Assembly (NCBI GenBank): GCA_016707005.1
Contig: JADJIQ010000005.1
Span: forward strand, 1,322,001-1,386,000
Origin: Ignavibacteria bacterium
GTDB taxonomy: Bacteria > Bacteroidota > Ignavibacteria > Kapaibacteriales > Kapaibacteriaceae
Reading direction: 5' to 3'
Length of the DNA: 64,000 nucleotides
The notes under the pieces were generated by a model that made no database searches, was not told where the DNA came from, and saw only the letters and a program-made list of their open reading frames with translations. Each line of letters starts with the position of its first letter. The first letter of the stretch is position 1. This document shows positions 52,491 through 61,907 of this stretch, in pieces. A program made the translations under genes and the position numbers.

Positions 52491-53406
52491 TCAGCGGGAA
52501 GAAAGTAAACCAGGCAATTGATAAGATTGATTACCGAGGTATGATTCTATTAGTAGATGATAGCGTTGAATCTTTAGATGTGCGTCAACTATGTTTTTCA
52601 CATAGCAAATTCCGACAATGTGGGCTTCGGCTGCTAGGTATGCTTCATCATAATAATCATAATCATCATAATCATCCTCAAAATAGGTGATAGTATCATC
52701 ATGAATGTATATAAGATCGTCATCGGTCTGTATCGTCTCAACTACTTCTATTGTTTCATTGTTTGGGGTTGACAAAGTAATAATCAGGTCCAAACCTTCC
52801 GTTCGGAAATCTAGAACTGTGTATCCAGGATCTAATACTCGATATACAATTTCATCATCGATAATTCCAGCCTGTAGCTCGGAAATCATATCGTGCATAA
52901 ACAAAGATTCCACTATGTCATAATATCCTTGTCGAAATGCAGCAACCATTGGTGAAGTGTCGTAAGTGTCATCCAGGGGTTGGTCGCATCCATTTGCCAA
53001 TATGAAATCAACAGCATCTGAATGACCGTTATATGCAGCTAGATATAGTGGGGTTGCCATGCTGGTCATCTGCACACTGAGATCTGCGCCTTTTGATACC
53101 AAATATTGAAGTACATCAGTATGCCCTCTCCAAGCAGCAGAATGCACCGCATTGCAATTTGATCCCCCTCGTTGGTTCACAGCAGCCCATTAGATACAAG
53201 GGACCCACAAGCTCAAGGTTGCCAACTGATGCTGCTGCTATCAAAGGCGTAATTGAGCCCTCATGCAGATGATTTATCTCAGCCCCCATCCATAGAATCG
53301 ATTCGATGTAAGACGTTCTTGATGCTCCTGATATCTCTTTTACGAGTATATCCCCAAGTTCATAAGGATTCAACATCTCCAATTCATCGATGGTTAGTAT
53401 AGTCAT
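52491..53406 (-). pseudogene. Ankyrin-repeat protein, frameshifted
   Basis: The gene starts at 53406 (MTILTIDELEMLNPYELGD), runs to about 53190 and continues in another frame from about 53180 to 52491. Both parts are ankyrin-like: ITPLIAAASVGNLELV, then AVHSAAWRGHTDVLQYLVSKG and TPLYLAAYNGHSDAVDFIL. In the junction, one extra C in CCC and one extra G in GGG would restore GPLVSNGAAVNQRGG, so two single-base deletions in short homopolymers explain the break. The C-terminus is acidic with a Tyr/Asp-rich stretch. Function unknown; ankyrin proteins mediate protein contacts. Confidence 0.7.
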
Positions 53407-53981
53407 ACATCCTCCAAGATTTATATATAGGCTTATAGGCCTTTACAATGATTAATAAACAAATGTATGGATTAATTTTGAAAGTAGCAAGAAATATTTG
53501 GATAATACCTCTTTTATTACTATTGCGCGTTTTGCACCTGTGATTTTCTAGCTGCTGAGTAATATCTAGTGTAGACTGTTTGGATTATTGTTAGCATAGT
53601 TAAGCATCTCAGGATGATCAGGTAGATCAGGATTCCAGGGGGGGCTTTGTACATAGGGGACTCCCAAGATGCCTAGGAATTCCAAGCTCCATATGCCTCC
53701 TTGTGTTCCCAAGTAGATACCATTGGTTAACGGCTGTCATAAAATCCATCATATCGTTGATCTATAACGATAGTGTTCATTCTTTAGTCCTCGTTCGATG
53801 GTATGATTGTGGCGGATTTCTATTGAACGATGAGGTGTCCGCGCAGTGGGCGTGTCTTGTATTCGATCCAATAGTAATAAAACATATTAAAATCGAAAGA
53901 TTGAACGAACATGTGAACTTCCTATGAGGCCTTGCCTACAGACCTAGTAACCACTGTTTACTAACGTCCTAGGAATGTGCC
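53407..53981. other. AT-rich intergenic region
   Basis: This stretch separates the ankyrin gene from the replication-initiator-like gene. A 74-codon frame at 53703-53927 (MFPSRYHWLTAV at its start) has no family signature or obvious ribosome site and is left uncalled. No repeats or tRNA-like structures stand out. Confidence 0.4.
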
Positions 53982-55007
53982 ATGATGAATATTCGCTCAA
54001 TTGGGTTCGACACTCTAACATTTGTTCTAGCAACAAAACCAGATTTTATGAGGGGTCACGCTGAAGATGATCGATTCATGTCAAAACTCGAGGCAGGATC
54101 ACTATTTGATCGTGTCTCCTCAAAGGAGGATGGTTCGCGTAGGAGGCCTGCCTACGGCCAAACGGTCATATCTACAAAATATAAGGGCCTCTTCGTGACA
54201 TCTAATCCTCAGATGACTTCAGTTAACTGCTCAGTGCCCGGACTAATGACCGGTAATAACATCAATGGATTCCCGATCGAACGAATGCATGAGTTCACTG
54301 CGGAAGTCTCGAATCGATTGGGTGTTGATGCTTCAAAAGGAAGAGTGACGAGGCTAGATCTCTGTGTAAATGTAGATTCCAGCTTACTACTGACTGACTT
54401 CATTGATCGCTACAATTCAAACGACAAGAGATACAATGAGATACTCTTCGATCGGAGTACGAAGTATGTGAAGTGTAAATCCAAAGAAAATGCTTTGTAT
54501 TCGCAGATCCATCGTTACAAGAATGGTTCTGACGCACACAGTATCGTGCGCGAGTACCTAGATGCAAATCACGGTCTCACTGACATGATTAGATGGGAGC
54601 TCAAGCTTCGCAAGCCAGCATTTAGGAGAGACCGTACCACCCTTGCCGACTTAGACAATTGTACTCAAAACGACTGGCTTGTCAACCAATACACCGATTT
54701 GGTAAGCGTTGTAGGAATTAATGATCTGCAAAGACCTGCCGCATTATCTGGCTTCAGAATTGACGCTTTTGATGGGCTTAGACAATTCAAATTGTGGTGC
54801 GTGCAACTGGGTATAAAGGCGTATGGCCAAGAGCGACTTCTGAATCTATTGTATGCAAACAGGCAAGTGATGGATCGTAAGGTGTTCCACGGCATCAAGG
54901 AGCTTCTGGAGCGCACGTCGGTGTCAGATGTCGCCGGGGCCATTGAATCGCCTGCAGCCTTGCTGAAGGAGATAGTGGCCAACGGCATAGATGAATGCTT
55001 TAGATAA
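53982..55007 (+). CDS. Putative phage/plasmid-type replication initiation protein
   Basis: The 341-residue product resembles replication initiators of the filamentous-phage II/X and RstA kind: an N-terminal region with FDTLTFVLATKP, a conserved RLDLCVNVDSS (about residues 128-138) and MIRWELKLRKPAFRRDR (about 205-221), followed by a helical C-terminus. Such proteins act at a rolling-circle origin. No capsid or other phage genes are adjacent, so it may be a relic or the replication gene of a small integrated element. Recognition rests on motif pattern only. The gene is intact. Confidence 0.55.
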   Translation: MMNIRSIGFDTLTFVLATKPDFMRGHAEDDRFMSKLEAGSLFDRVSSKEDGSRRRPAYGQTVISTKYKGLFVTSNPQMTSVNCSVPGLMTGNNINGFPIERMHEFTAEVSNRLGVDASKGRVTRLDLCVNVDSSLLLTDFIDRYNSNDKRYNEILFDRSTKYVKCKSKENALYSQIHRYKNGSDAHSIVREYLDANHGLTDMIRWELKLRKPAFRRDRTTLADLDNCTQNDWLVNQYTDLVSVVGINDLQRPAALSGFRIDAFDGLRQFKLWCVQLGIKAYGQERLLNLLYANRQVMDRKVFHGIKELLERTSVSDVAGAIESPAALLKEIVANGIDECFR

Positions 55008-55332
55008 GACAGGCGCTAACCAGGGCTTCCAGGTAATCCTGGAGGTTCGCTCACGCTGGCCATTTCAATCCGCACGCAATGGACCACTGGAGATTCCGCC
55101 TTATGTTACCACCCGAGTCCTCATAGGTGTGACTACATGCTTAAGTACTACATCGCAGTAGCAAATGCAATCTGGCATAATGATTAAAGGATCGCATTTT
55201 ATATAGTGCGGTGGCTAGTTTCGTGCGGAATGAGGCGGTCAATGTCAGCGGATTCTCCACTAAGAGCATTTTTATAGGCTACCACCTAACCAACCTCCAC
55301 ACTTAATACACACCCAAAAAGCAGTTGATACT
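55008..55332. other. Intergenic region with palindromes
   Basis: No gene is seen. CCAGGTAATCCTGG at about 55028-55042 is a near-palindrome. CTGGAGATTCCGC at 55087-55099 recurs inverted at 56744-56756. These could belong to the origin or ends of a small mobile element carrying the preceding gene; that is speculation. Confidence 0.35.
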
Positions 55333-55941
55333 ATGCATAGAACCCTATTCGCTATGCTTTTTCCCCTCATCACAGTTACCATATGCTATGGGCAAACGGC
55401 AGTGGAGTGGGCTGATAGAGGGGACACAAAAAGGGTAAACTCGGATTACAGAGGGGCGATAGCCGATTGCAGCAAGGCTATTGAACTTGACCCGACGCTC
55501 GCAGCAGCATACTATACAAGAGGGGATGCCAAAAGGATGCTACAGGATTACAGAGGAGCGATGGGCGATTTAAACAAGGCTATTGAACTTGACCCGACGT
55601 TCGCAATGGCATACTTTACTAGAGGGGACGCTAAAAGAGTGCTCGAGGATTACAGAGGAGCGATATCCGATTGCAACAAGGCTATTGAACTTGACCCGAC
55701 GTTCGCAATGGCATACTTTACAAGAGGGGACGCCAAAAGAATGATTGAGGATGACAGAGGAGCGGTAGCTGATTGCAACAAGGCTATTGAACTTGACCCG
55801 ACATTCGCATCGGCATATTGTACTAGAGGTTTAAGTAAGATATCTATGGGACAAAAGCATGGCGGGTGTTTAGACCTCTCCAAGGCTGGAGAGTTGGGGT
55901 ATGAACGGGCTTATGATGCAATTAAGGAGTTCTGTAAATAG
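55333..55941 (+). CDS. Secreted TPR-repeat protein 1
   Basis: The 202-residue product has a signal peptide (HRTLFAMLFPLITVTICYG) and then four to five tetratricopeptide repeats of 34 residues, each with the core AIELDPTFAMAYFTRGDAK or a close variant. At the DNA level the repeats are nearly identical in 102-bp units, so they expanded recently. TPR proteins hold protein partners; its export suggests a periplasmic or surface role. The next gene is a paralogue and shares the leader GGCAGTTGATACTATG before the start. No other motif is seen. Confidence 0.8.
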   Translation: MHRTLFAMLFPLITVTICYGQTAVEWADRGDTKRVNSDYRGAIADCSKAIELDPTLAAAYYTRGDAKRMLQDYRGAMGDLNKAIELDPTFAMAYFTRGDAKRVLEDYRGAISDCNKAIELDPTFAMAYFTRGDAKRMIEDDRGAVADCNKAIELDPTFASAYCTRGLSKISMGQKHGGCLDLSKAGELGYERAYDAIKEFCK

Positions 55942-56009
55942 ACGCGGTACCGAAGAATTTAAAGGCCAACCCCCATTCACATTACACACAACCGAAGGCA
56001 GTTGATACT

Positions 56010-56516
56010 ATGCTTAAAACCATACTTGCTTTGCTTATTCCCCTCGTCACCGTTTTCATATGCTATGGGCAAACGGCAGATGAGTGGGTAAATAGAGGAT
56101 GGGCCAAATACAAACTCAACGATTACAAAGGAGCGATAGCAGATTACAACGAGGCTATTAAACTTGACCCGGCGCACGCAATGGCATACTCTCATAGAGG
56201 GAGAGCCAAATATAAGCTCGATGATCACAGAGGCGCGATAGCCGATTGCAGCAAGGCTATTAAACTTGACCCGCTGGACGCATGGGCATACTCTAACAGG
56301 GCGAGAGCCAAATATATGCTCAAGGATTACACAGGGGCGATAGCCGATTGCAATAAGGCTATTGAACTTAACCCAGCGCATGCATCGGCTTACTCTACTA
56401 GAGGACTAGCTAGAATACAATTGGGGCAAAGGGACAGCGGGTGTCTAGACCTCTCCAAGGCAGGAGAGTTGGGACTAGAAGGGGCATATGATGCCATTCA
56501 GCAACACTGTAACTAG
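56010..56516 (+). CDS. Secreted TPR-repeat protein 2
   Basis: This 168-residue paralogue of the preceding protein has a signal peptide (LKTILALLIPLVTVFICYG) followed by about four TPR units (AIKLDPAHAMAYSHRGRAK type) and the same C-terminal motif, CLDLSKAGELG. It lacks one repeat unit compared with its neighbour. The shared leader before the ATG and the near-identical ends show a tandem gene duplication. Confidence 0.8.
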   Translation: MLKTILALLIPLVTVFICYGQTADEWVNRGWAKYKLNDYKGAIADYNEAIKLDPAHAMAYSHRGRAKYKLDDHRGAIADCSKAIKLDPLDAWAYSNRARAKYMLKDYTGAIADCNKAIELNPAHASAYSTRGLARIQLGQRDSGCLDLSKAGELGLEGAYDAIQQHCN

Positions 56517-57063
56517 ATGCAGAACCGAAGAAGAATCAGATGCCTACGAGCAAGCACATCTATTCTGAGATTGTGGGACGAGTTAGGTTAGCGCTCCAGA
56601 CAACATCGGAGCCTCCGGTGACACAGCGAGAGAAGATGTTGCGCGCTGTCGAAGCATAGAGAGCAAGCGGGATGGGTAAGTAGAGGTATGCCACAAAGGC
56701 AGGCAATAGCAAGAGTCCGTTTCAATATTGGACACGTCGTAACGCGGAATCTCCAGCTGAACAGAAAGAAGTCGCAGTGAATGCAGTCATAGAAGTGTTC
56801 CTGAGACCAGCCGAAGAATGCACTTATTGGAATCACTCATGCCGAGGCACTTGGGCTAGCTAGGGATCACCATGGTACGGTCTGCTAAGTTGCACACGTC
56901 TGCCCGTCTCGAGTGTGCTTCTAGTGCATGATTTAGGCCCCTAAAGGCCGTGAGTGTTTGGCTCCCAAGTTCATACCGAACAAAGAGGACTGGCCAAGAA
57001 CAGACCCAACACTTAGGGATGGGGTCAACAGCGATATATTGTGTGCTCTAAGGAGAGCTCATA
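56517..57063. other. Intergenic region upstream of the BREX operon
   Basis: No gene is supported. A minus-strand frame at 56588-56836 has no family signature. The promoter of the BREX genes should lie here, but no good TAnnTTTG box was found; TATATTGTG at about 57032 is a poor match. A GGCCCCTAAAGGCC palindrome lies at about 56936-56949. A ribosome site AAGGAGAG precedes the brxA start. Confidence 0.4.
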
Positions 57064-57699
57064 GTGGAGATTCTTGTGTCTAACGACGAACATCTGTGGT
57101 CTGCCGAGCCGCACTATTCCGCCGATATCACAGCTGGCGGGTTGAAGCTTAGGGAGAGTCGAATAATCGCTGGGCTTATGCTTCAGTCGCTTGATCGTGA
57201 GTTCTGGAGGGAGAACATCGAGAACAACAATGTCCTTCAGGTTCGTTCTATTGGGACGGCAATACGAGTGGCTCGACTTGTCCGAAAACGACTGGAAACT
57301 GTTCAACCGGAGTTGTGGTCCATCATTCGTGATGGAGATAACACTGTGGCGAGCCATGCGGTGTTTGCCGCTGCCGTTAAGCAAAGTCGACTTCTTGCCG
57401 ACTTCTTGTTTCACGTAGTTCGACATGAATATCGCACGTTCGGTAAACTCCTGGACCACCGCCTGTGGGATGCATACCTGGTTGGGTGTAGAGAGCGTGA
57501 TCCGCACATGCCGAAGTGGAATGATAATACGTGCATCCGACTACGGTCTTCTGTCTATCAGATGCTGGCACAAGCTGGGTACCTAGAGAATACGAAAAGC
57601 CTCAAACTCCAAACGGTGCACCTCGCGCAGCCTGTGTTTAGATACTTTGAGGCAAATCATGAAGATGTACTTCTACAATATCTTCAGGTGTCATCATGA
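57064..57699 (+). CDS. brxA: BREX system protein BrxA
   Basis: The 211-residue product matches BrxA (DUF1819): ADITAGGLKLRESRIIAGLML near the N-terminus, RSIGTAIRVARLVRKRLE and a C-terminal winged-helix-like part (LAQAGYLENTKSLKLQ). BrxA is a small DNA-binding component found at the front of BREX operons. The start is GTG at 57064, after AAGGAG. The stop overlaps the brxB start by four bases. Confidence 0.85.
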   Translation: MEILVSNDEHLWSAEPHYSADITAGGLKLRESRIIAGLMLQSLDREFWRENIENNNVLQVRSIGTAIRVARLVRKRLETVQPELWSIIRDGDNTVASHAVFAAAVKQSRLLADFLFHVVRHEYRTFGKLLDHRLWDAYLVGCRERDPHMPKWNDNTCIRLRSSVYQMLAQAGYLENTKSLKLQTVHLAQPVFRYFEANHEDVLLQYLQVSS

Positions 57700-58274
57700 C
57701 CAAGCTGACACTAGATGAGCGCCTAAATGCTATTCTGCCAAGGTTGATCTCAAAGGAATTTCTCGCTGGCCATGGGCTTGGAAACGAGATCGCTTTCTAC
57801 ATCTTCGACTATCCCCCCGAAGATGAATTGCGAATACGTCGTTACCTAGCGATTCTGATGGAAAATCTTCCAAAGCATTCAAATGGCATCAGGGTCAAAC
57901 ACGTGGACCTCTTCGACTTTGTGCTTAGCTACCTAGAACGGCGAGGATTGCTTGATAAGTCAGTTATCCTGCAAAAAGAGAAGGGTAGCGAAGCACTGAA
58001 GAAGGCATTAGCTGGTCCTCTGCATGAATCAAAAATCAGTGCAGAGTTAGCCAAGGTGGTGGAACCAGAACAACTGGATCTTGTGATCGTATCCGGAGTA
58101 GGCAAGGCGTGGCCTCTTTTGCGCTCACATACATTGTTGAACAACCTACAGTCTCATATGGGCAATACACCTCTCGTGTTGTTCTATCCAGGGGTCTATG
58201 ACTCACAGTCTCTAAGGTTATTCGGCAAGATCAAAAGCAACAATTACTACCGAGCTTTTAAGCTGGTACCATAA
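57696..58274 (+). CDS. brxB: BREX system protein BrxB
   Basis: The 192-residue product matches BrxB (DUF1788): LDERLNAILPRLISKEFLAGHGLGNEI near the start (split over the first helices), a central helical region, then VIVSGVGKAWPLLRSHTLLN and PLVLFYPGVYDSQSLRLFGK. BrxB is needed for BREX modification and defence in systems studied. It lies between brxA (four-base overlap) and brxC (13-base gap). Confidence 0.88.
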   Translation: MTKLTLDERLNAILPRLISKEFLAGHGLGNEIAFYIFDYPPEDELRIRRYLAILMENLPKHSNGIRVKHVDLFDFVLSYLERRGLLDKSVILQKEKGSEALKKALAGPLHESKISAELAKVVEPEQLDLVIVSGVGKAWPLLRSHTLLNNLQSHMGNTPLVLFYPGVYDSQSLRLFGKIKSNNYYRAFKLVP

Positions 58275-58287
58275 GTACGGAGTTGAA

Positions 58288-61200
58288 ATGCGTATTCAAG
58301 AACTGTTTACACGTGACATAGCCCGGCCGATCAATGGTGTTGTCAAGGCTGACCAGCTAGATGAATCGTCCATCTGGCAAGAACTGGATGAATTCGTAGT
58401 AACAGAAGAGCTGTTGAAGCACTTCAAGAAATTCACAAAGTGGTATCTCGAGGCTAATGATCCCTCCGCGCGAACAACCAAGAGTGACAAAATTGGGATA
58501 TGGATCTCCGGCTTCTTTGGTTCCGGTAAGTCACATTTCCTCAAGGTGCTCTCGTACCTTGTGCAAAATGGCGAGCACTCATTTGAAGGGCAGAGTAAAA
58601 GAGCCGTTGACTTCTTTGAGAGTAAGATCGGCGAGGCACTGTCGTTTGCTGACCTTCAGCTAGCAGTAAGGGGCCAATCAGACGTCATTCTCTTCAACAT
58701 TGATAGCAAGGCTGATCATTCCAGCTCATCTGGAAGAGATCTAATTCTCAGGGTATTCCTCAAGGTGTTTAATGAACTCCAAGGTTATTGCAGCGATCAC
58801 CCTCATATCGCGCACATGGAGCGGCATCTAGAGTCAAAGGGTTTGCTTGACACTTTTGTCCGAACTTACTCTGGCTATTCTACCGCAGGGTGGCGGGAAG
58901 ATCGAGATGCCTATCAGTTCCATAGAGATGAAGTTGTGAAGGCCCTCAGCGAGACTCTTGGCCAAAGCATTCAATCTGCCGAAGCATGGGTAGACGGCGC
59001 CGAGAGCATATTCTCACTTACAGTCGAAAACTTTTGCAAATGGGTCAAGCATTACCTCGATTCAAAGGGGCCGCAGCATCGAATCCTGTTCTTGGCTGAT
59101 GAGGTGGGGCAGTTTATTGGTAGCGATTCACATCTCATGCTCAATCTTCAAACTATTACAGAAGAACTCGGTACGATCTGCAAAGGTCGCGCATGGATTG
59201 TTGTTACTTCCCAAGAGGATATGGATTCAGTGCTTGGTGATTTGAGCAAATCGAAGAAACAGGACTTCTCAAAGATTCAAGGACGGTTCTTTCCTCCGCT
59301 TTCGCTTTCTAGCGCAAATGTTGATGAGGTCATACAGGCGCGACTCCTGGACAAACTCCCGGACGCAAGGCTGCGTCTTGTGCAAGAGTATGAGAAGTAT
59401 GGCGACATACTTAAAAGTCAGCTGACTTTTGAGGAATGCGGCCTAACCTTTCGCAAGTACAAGGACGCTGAAGACTTCGTCAAGAACTATCCCTTCGCGC
59501 CATATCAGTTCCAGCTCATACAGAAGGTGTTCGAAGCGATTCGTAAGGCAGGGGCTACAGGTATGCACCTGGCTCGGGGTGAGAGATCGATGCTTGATGC
59601 TTTTCAATCGGCAGCCAAGTCAGTATCGGAAGAGCAAATAGGCGTGCTTGTTCCTCTCTATGACTTCTACCCATCGATAGAGAGCTTTCTAGACACGGCG
59701 GTAAAGAAGACAATAGATCAGGCGCATTCGAATCCGAGCCTGGAGCCGTTCGATGTTCACTTGCTGGAGGTGCTATTCCTCATTCGATATGTAGATGAAA
59801 TGAAAGGCAACCTTGAAAATCTGACGACCCTCTGCCTTGCTGAGATTGATGGTGACAAACTGAAGCTGCGTCGAATGATTGAAGAGGGGCTTGGAAGACT
59901 GGAACGGGAAACATTGATCAGTAGAAGTGGTGACAACTATTCCTTCTTGACCAATGAAGAACGCGATATCAACAGAGCGATCAAGCAAGTTGATCTAAGT
60001 AGTGGTGATGAATCGAAACTACTTGGTGAGTTGATTTATCAGGATGTGCTGAAAGGCCAAAACAAGCATAGGTACTCTGTCAACAAGATGGACTTCCCCT
60101 TCAACTGTAAGTGTGACTCCCTACCGATTGGCGGCCAGAGAGATGGCGCACTCCTGCTATCAGTAGTCTCGCCATTGAGTGACGAGTACGAAATGTATGC
60201 GGAAAGCAAGGGTATACTTGACAGTACTTCAGATGGTGGAATCGTTTTACTTGTGCTTGACAATGATGAAAGTCTCGGACGCGAAGTAAGAACCTTGCTA
60301 CAGACCGAACGATACATCTCTCGCAATAGTGATGGAACATTGCCCGAATCGACAAGGCGGATACTCCGAGACTGCGCAGATGACAACCGTGGCCGCCGTT
60401 CTCGTCTGGTTGGGACTCTCAATGACATGCTCACAGCCGCACGATACTATGTTGTAGGTACCCCACTCAAGTTGAAGACAACAACTCCAGCAGCGGCTCT
60501 ATATGAATCAATGGAGTATCTCATCCAGAACTCGTTCAGTAAGATGAGACTGATATCGCGCTTCGCGGACGATCCACTAAAGGAGATTCAGGCCGTCATT
60601 CGCAGCAATGACGTAGGAAAGGAGATCTTACTTATTGAGCGAGGCGAAAACAATCCCGAGGCAATGGAGGAGATGCGTGATTACTTACGACTATGCAGCA
60701 TGAGAAGCCAGCAGGTAGTGTTGCATGATCTTCTAGAAAAGCGATATGCATTACGGCCATTCGGGTGGCCCGAAGAGGAATCTCTATTGCTTATTGCTCG
60801 ATTGTATGTTCTTGGAGAAGTAACGTTGATTATGGATTCCGCCCCGATACTCATTGATAGAGTGTATGAGGCTATCACGACGCCAGTCAAGCGAAGAAAG
60901 ATTATCGTTCGACGTCGTGAAGCAGCAGATCCGAAGGTGATTCAGACTGCCAGAAATCTTGGCAATCAGTTGTTCGGTGAGATGGGGCCTGACGGTGAAG
61001 ATGGCCTCACTTCATTTCTCAGCAAGAAGCTAGGTGAATGGCAGTTTACAATGCGAGGCTATAAGCATTACTCTGAAACCGGCAGATACCCGGGCGCTGA
61101 TGATCTATCAACAAGTCTGGTTCTCATTGACCAACTCGTCTTGAATAGTGATAGCCGAAAGTTTCTCGAGAAGTTCAATGGCCTTGAGATTGGGCTATTG

Positions 61201-61839
61201 CACGCGAGTGAGTGTTTTCACAAGCTAGATCATTTCTTTAGGAAGCAGAAGCCGGCATGGGACAGACTTCGGAGCTCGTTTGAGTCCTTCAGAGTTAATC
61301 AACTAGAGCTCGAACGAGAAGTTGGATCACGGGAAGCACTAAAGAGAATGACCGATATTCTAGGCGATCCGCAGCCGTATAGCTTCGTTAAAGAAGCAGA
61401 GTCGTTGATAAGTGCCGTAAAGAGCGTCAATGATAGACTGCTAGATCAACGACGAGTTGATGTTGCCTCACTTGTCGGTACACAAATTGAGAGATTAGAG
61501 AAGGCTCTCAATGGGGCTTCTGTAGATGCAACTTTCAAGGCGGACCTCCTTGCACCGCTAAACATGCTCATTGCCCGTATCAAGAGTGAGGAGAGTCTGG
61601 CGCATCTCACACAATGTTCACAAGAGGCGACCAATGAATACGATGTGGCAATCAAGCAACTTGAAAGGCACCTTGAAGAGAAGGGAAGGCCAATCAAGAA
61701 ACAGCGTGTTTTAGTCCCCGCAATTGTGTGGAAGTCAGGCTACATTGAAACGAATGCCGACATCGAGAAATTTCTTGAGCAACTACGCACCGAAATGGAG
61801 AGCGCCATTCTCATGGGCGAGCGCATAGAGATACGATAG
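58288..61839 (+). CDS. brxC: BREX system P-loop ATPase BrxC
   Basis: This 1183-residue protein is the large ATPase of BREX type 1. It has the Walker A motif GFFGSGKSH (residues 75-83), a Walker B-like ILFLADEVGQFIG (about 264-276) and long helical regions, with the family-length C-terminus. It is required for phage restriction and may be a scaffold for the methyltransferase and the other subunits. The frame is intact, in contrast to pglX downstream. pglX starts 68 bases after its stop. Confidence 0.92.
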   Translation: MRIQELFTRDIARPINGVVKADQLDESSIWQELDEFVVTEELLKHFKKFTKWYLEANDPSARTTKSDKIGIWISGFFGSGKSHFLKVLSYLVQNGEHSFEGQSKRAVDFFESKIGEALSFADLQLAVRGQSDVILFNIDSKADHSSSSGRDLILRVFLKVFNELQGYCSDHPHIAHMERHLESKGLLDTFVRTYSGYSTAGWREDRDAYQFHRDEVVKALSETLGQSIQSAEAWVDGAESIFSLTVENFCKWVKHYLDSKGPQHRILFLADEVGQFIGSDSHLMLNLQTITEELGTICKGRAWIVVTSQEDMDSVLGDLSKSKKQDFSKIQGRFFPPLSLSSANVDEVIQARLLDKLPDARLRLVQEYEKYGDILKSQLTFEECGLTFRKYKDAEDFVKNYPFAPYQFQLIQKVFEAIRKAGATGMHLARGERSMLDAFQSAAKSVSEEQIGVLVPLYDFYPSIESFLDTAVKKTIDQAHSNPSLEPFDVHLLEVLFLIRYVDEMKGNLENLTTLCLAEIDGDKLKLRRMIEEGLGRLERETLISRSGDNYSFLTNEERDINRAIKQVDLSSGDESKLLGELIYQDVLKGQNKHRYSVNKMDFPFNCKCDSLPIGGQRDGALLLSVVSPLSDEYEMYAESKGILDSTSDGGIVLLVLDNDESLGREVRTLLQTERYISRNSDGTLPESTRRILRDCADDNRGRRSRLVGTLNDMLTAARYYVVGTPLKLKTTTPAAALYESMEYLIQNSFSKMRLISRFADDPLKEIQAVIRSNDVGKEILLIERGENNPEAMEEMRDYLRLCSMRSQQVVLHDLLEKRYALRPFGWPEEESLLLIARLYVLGEVTLIMDSAPILIDRVYEAITTPVKRRKIIVRRREAADPKVIQTARNLGNQLFGEMGPDGEDGLTSFLSKKLGEWQFTMRGYKHYSETGRYPGADDLSTSLVLIDQLVLNSDSRKFLEKFNGLEIGLLHASECFHKLDHFFRKQKPAWDRLRSSFESFRVNQLELEREVGSREALKRMTDILGDPQPYSFVKEAESLISAVKSVNDRLLDQRRVDVASLVGTQIERLEKALNGASVDATFKADLLAPLNMLIARIKSEESLAHLTQCSQEATNEYDVAIKQLERHLEEKGRPIKKQRVLVPAIVWKSGYIETNADIEKFLEQLRTEMESAILMGERIEIR

Positions 61840-61907
61840 ATATCTGAACTGCTCTGAGCAGCTGGTCAGATACTTACCTCAACTCAACTCGCACGTAGAA
61901 GGAAGCC

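Noticed and set aside
53703..53927. 74-codon gene upstream of the replication initiator
   Set aside because: No ribosome site, family signature or operon context supports it. It may be real but cannot be shown.
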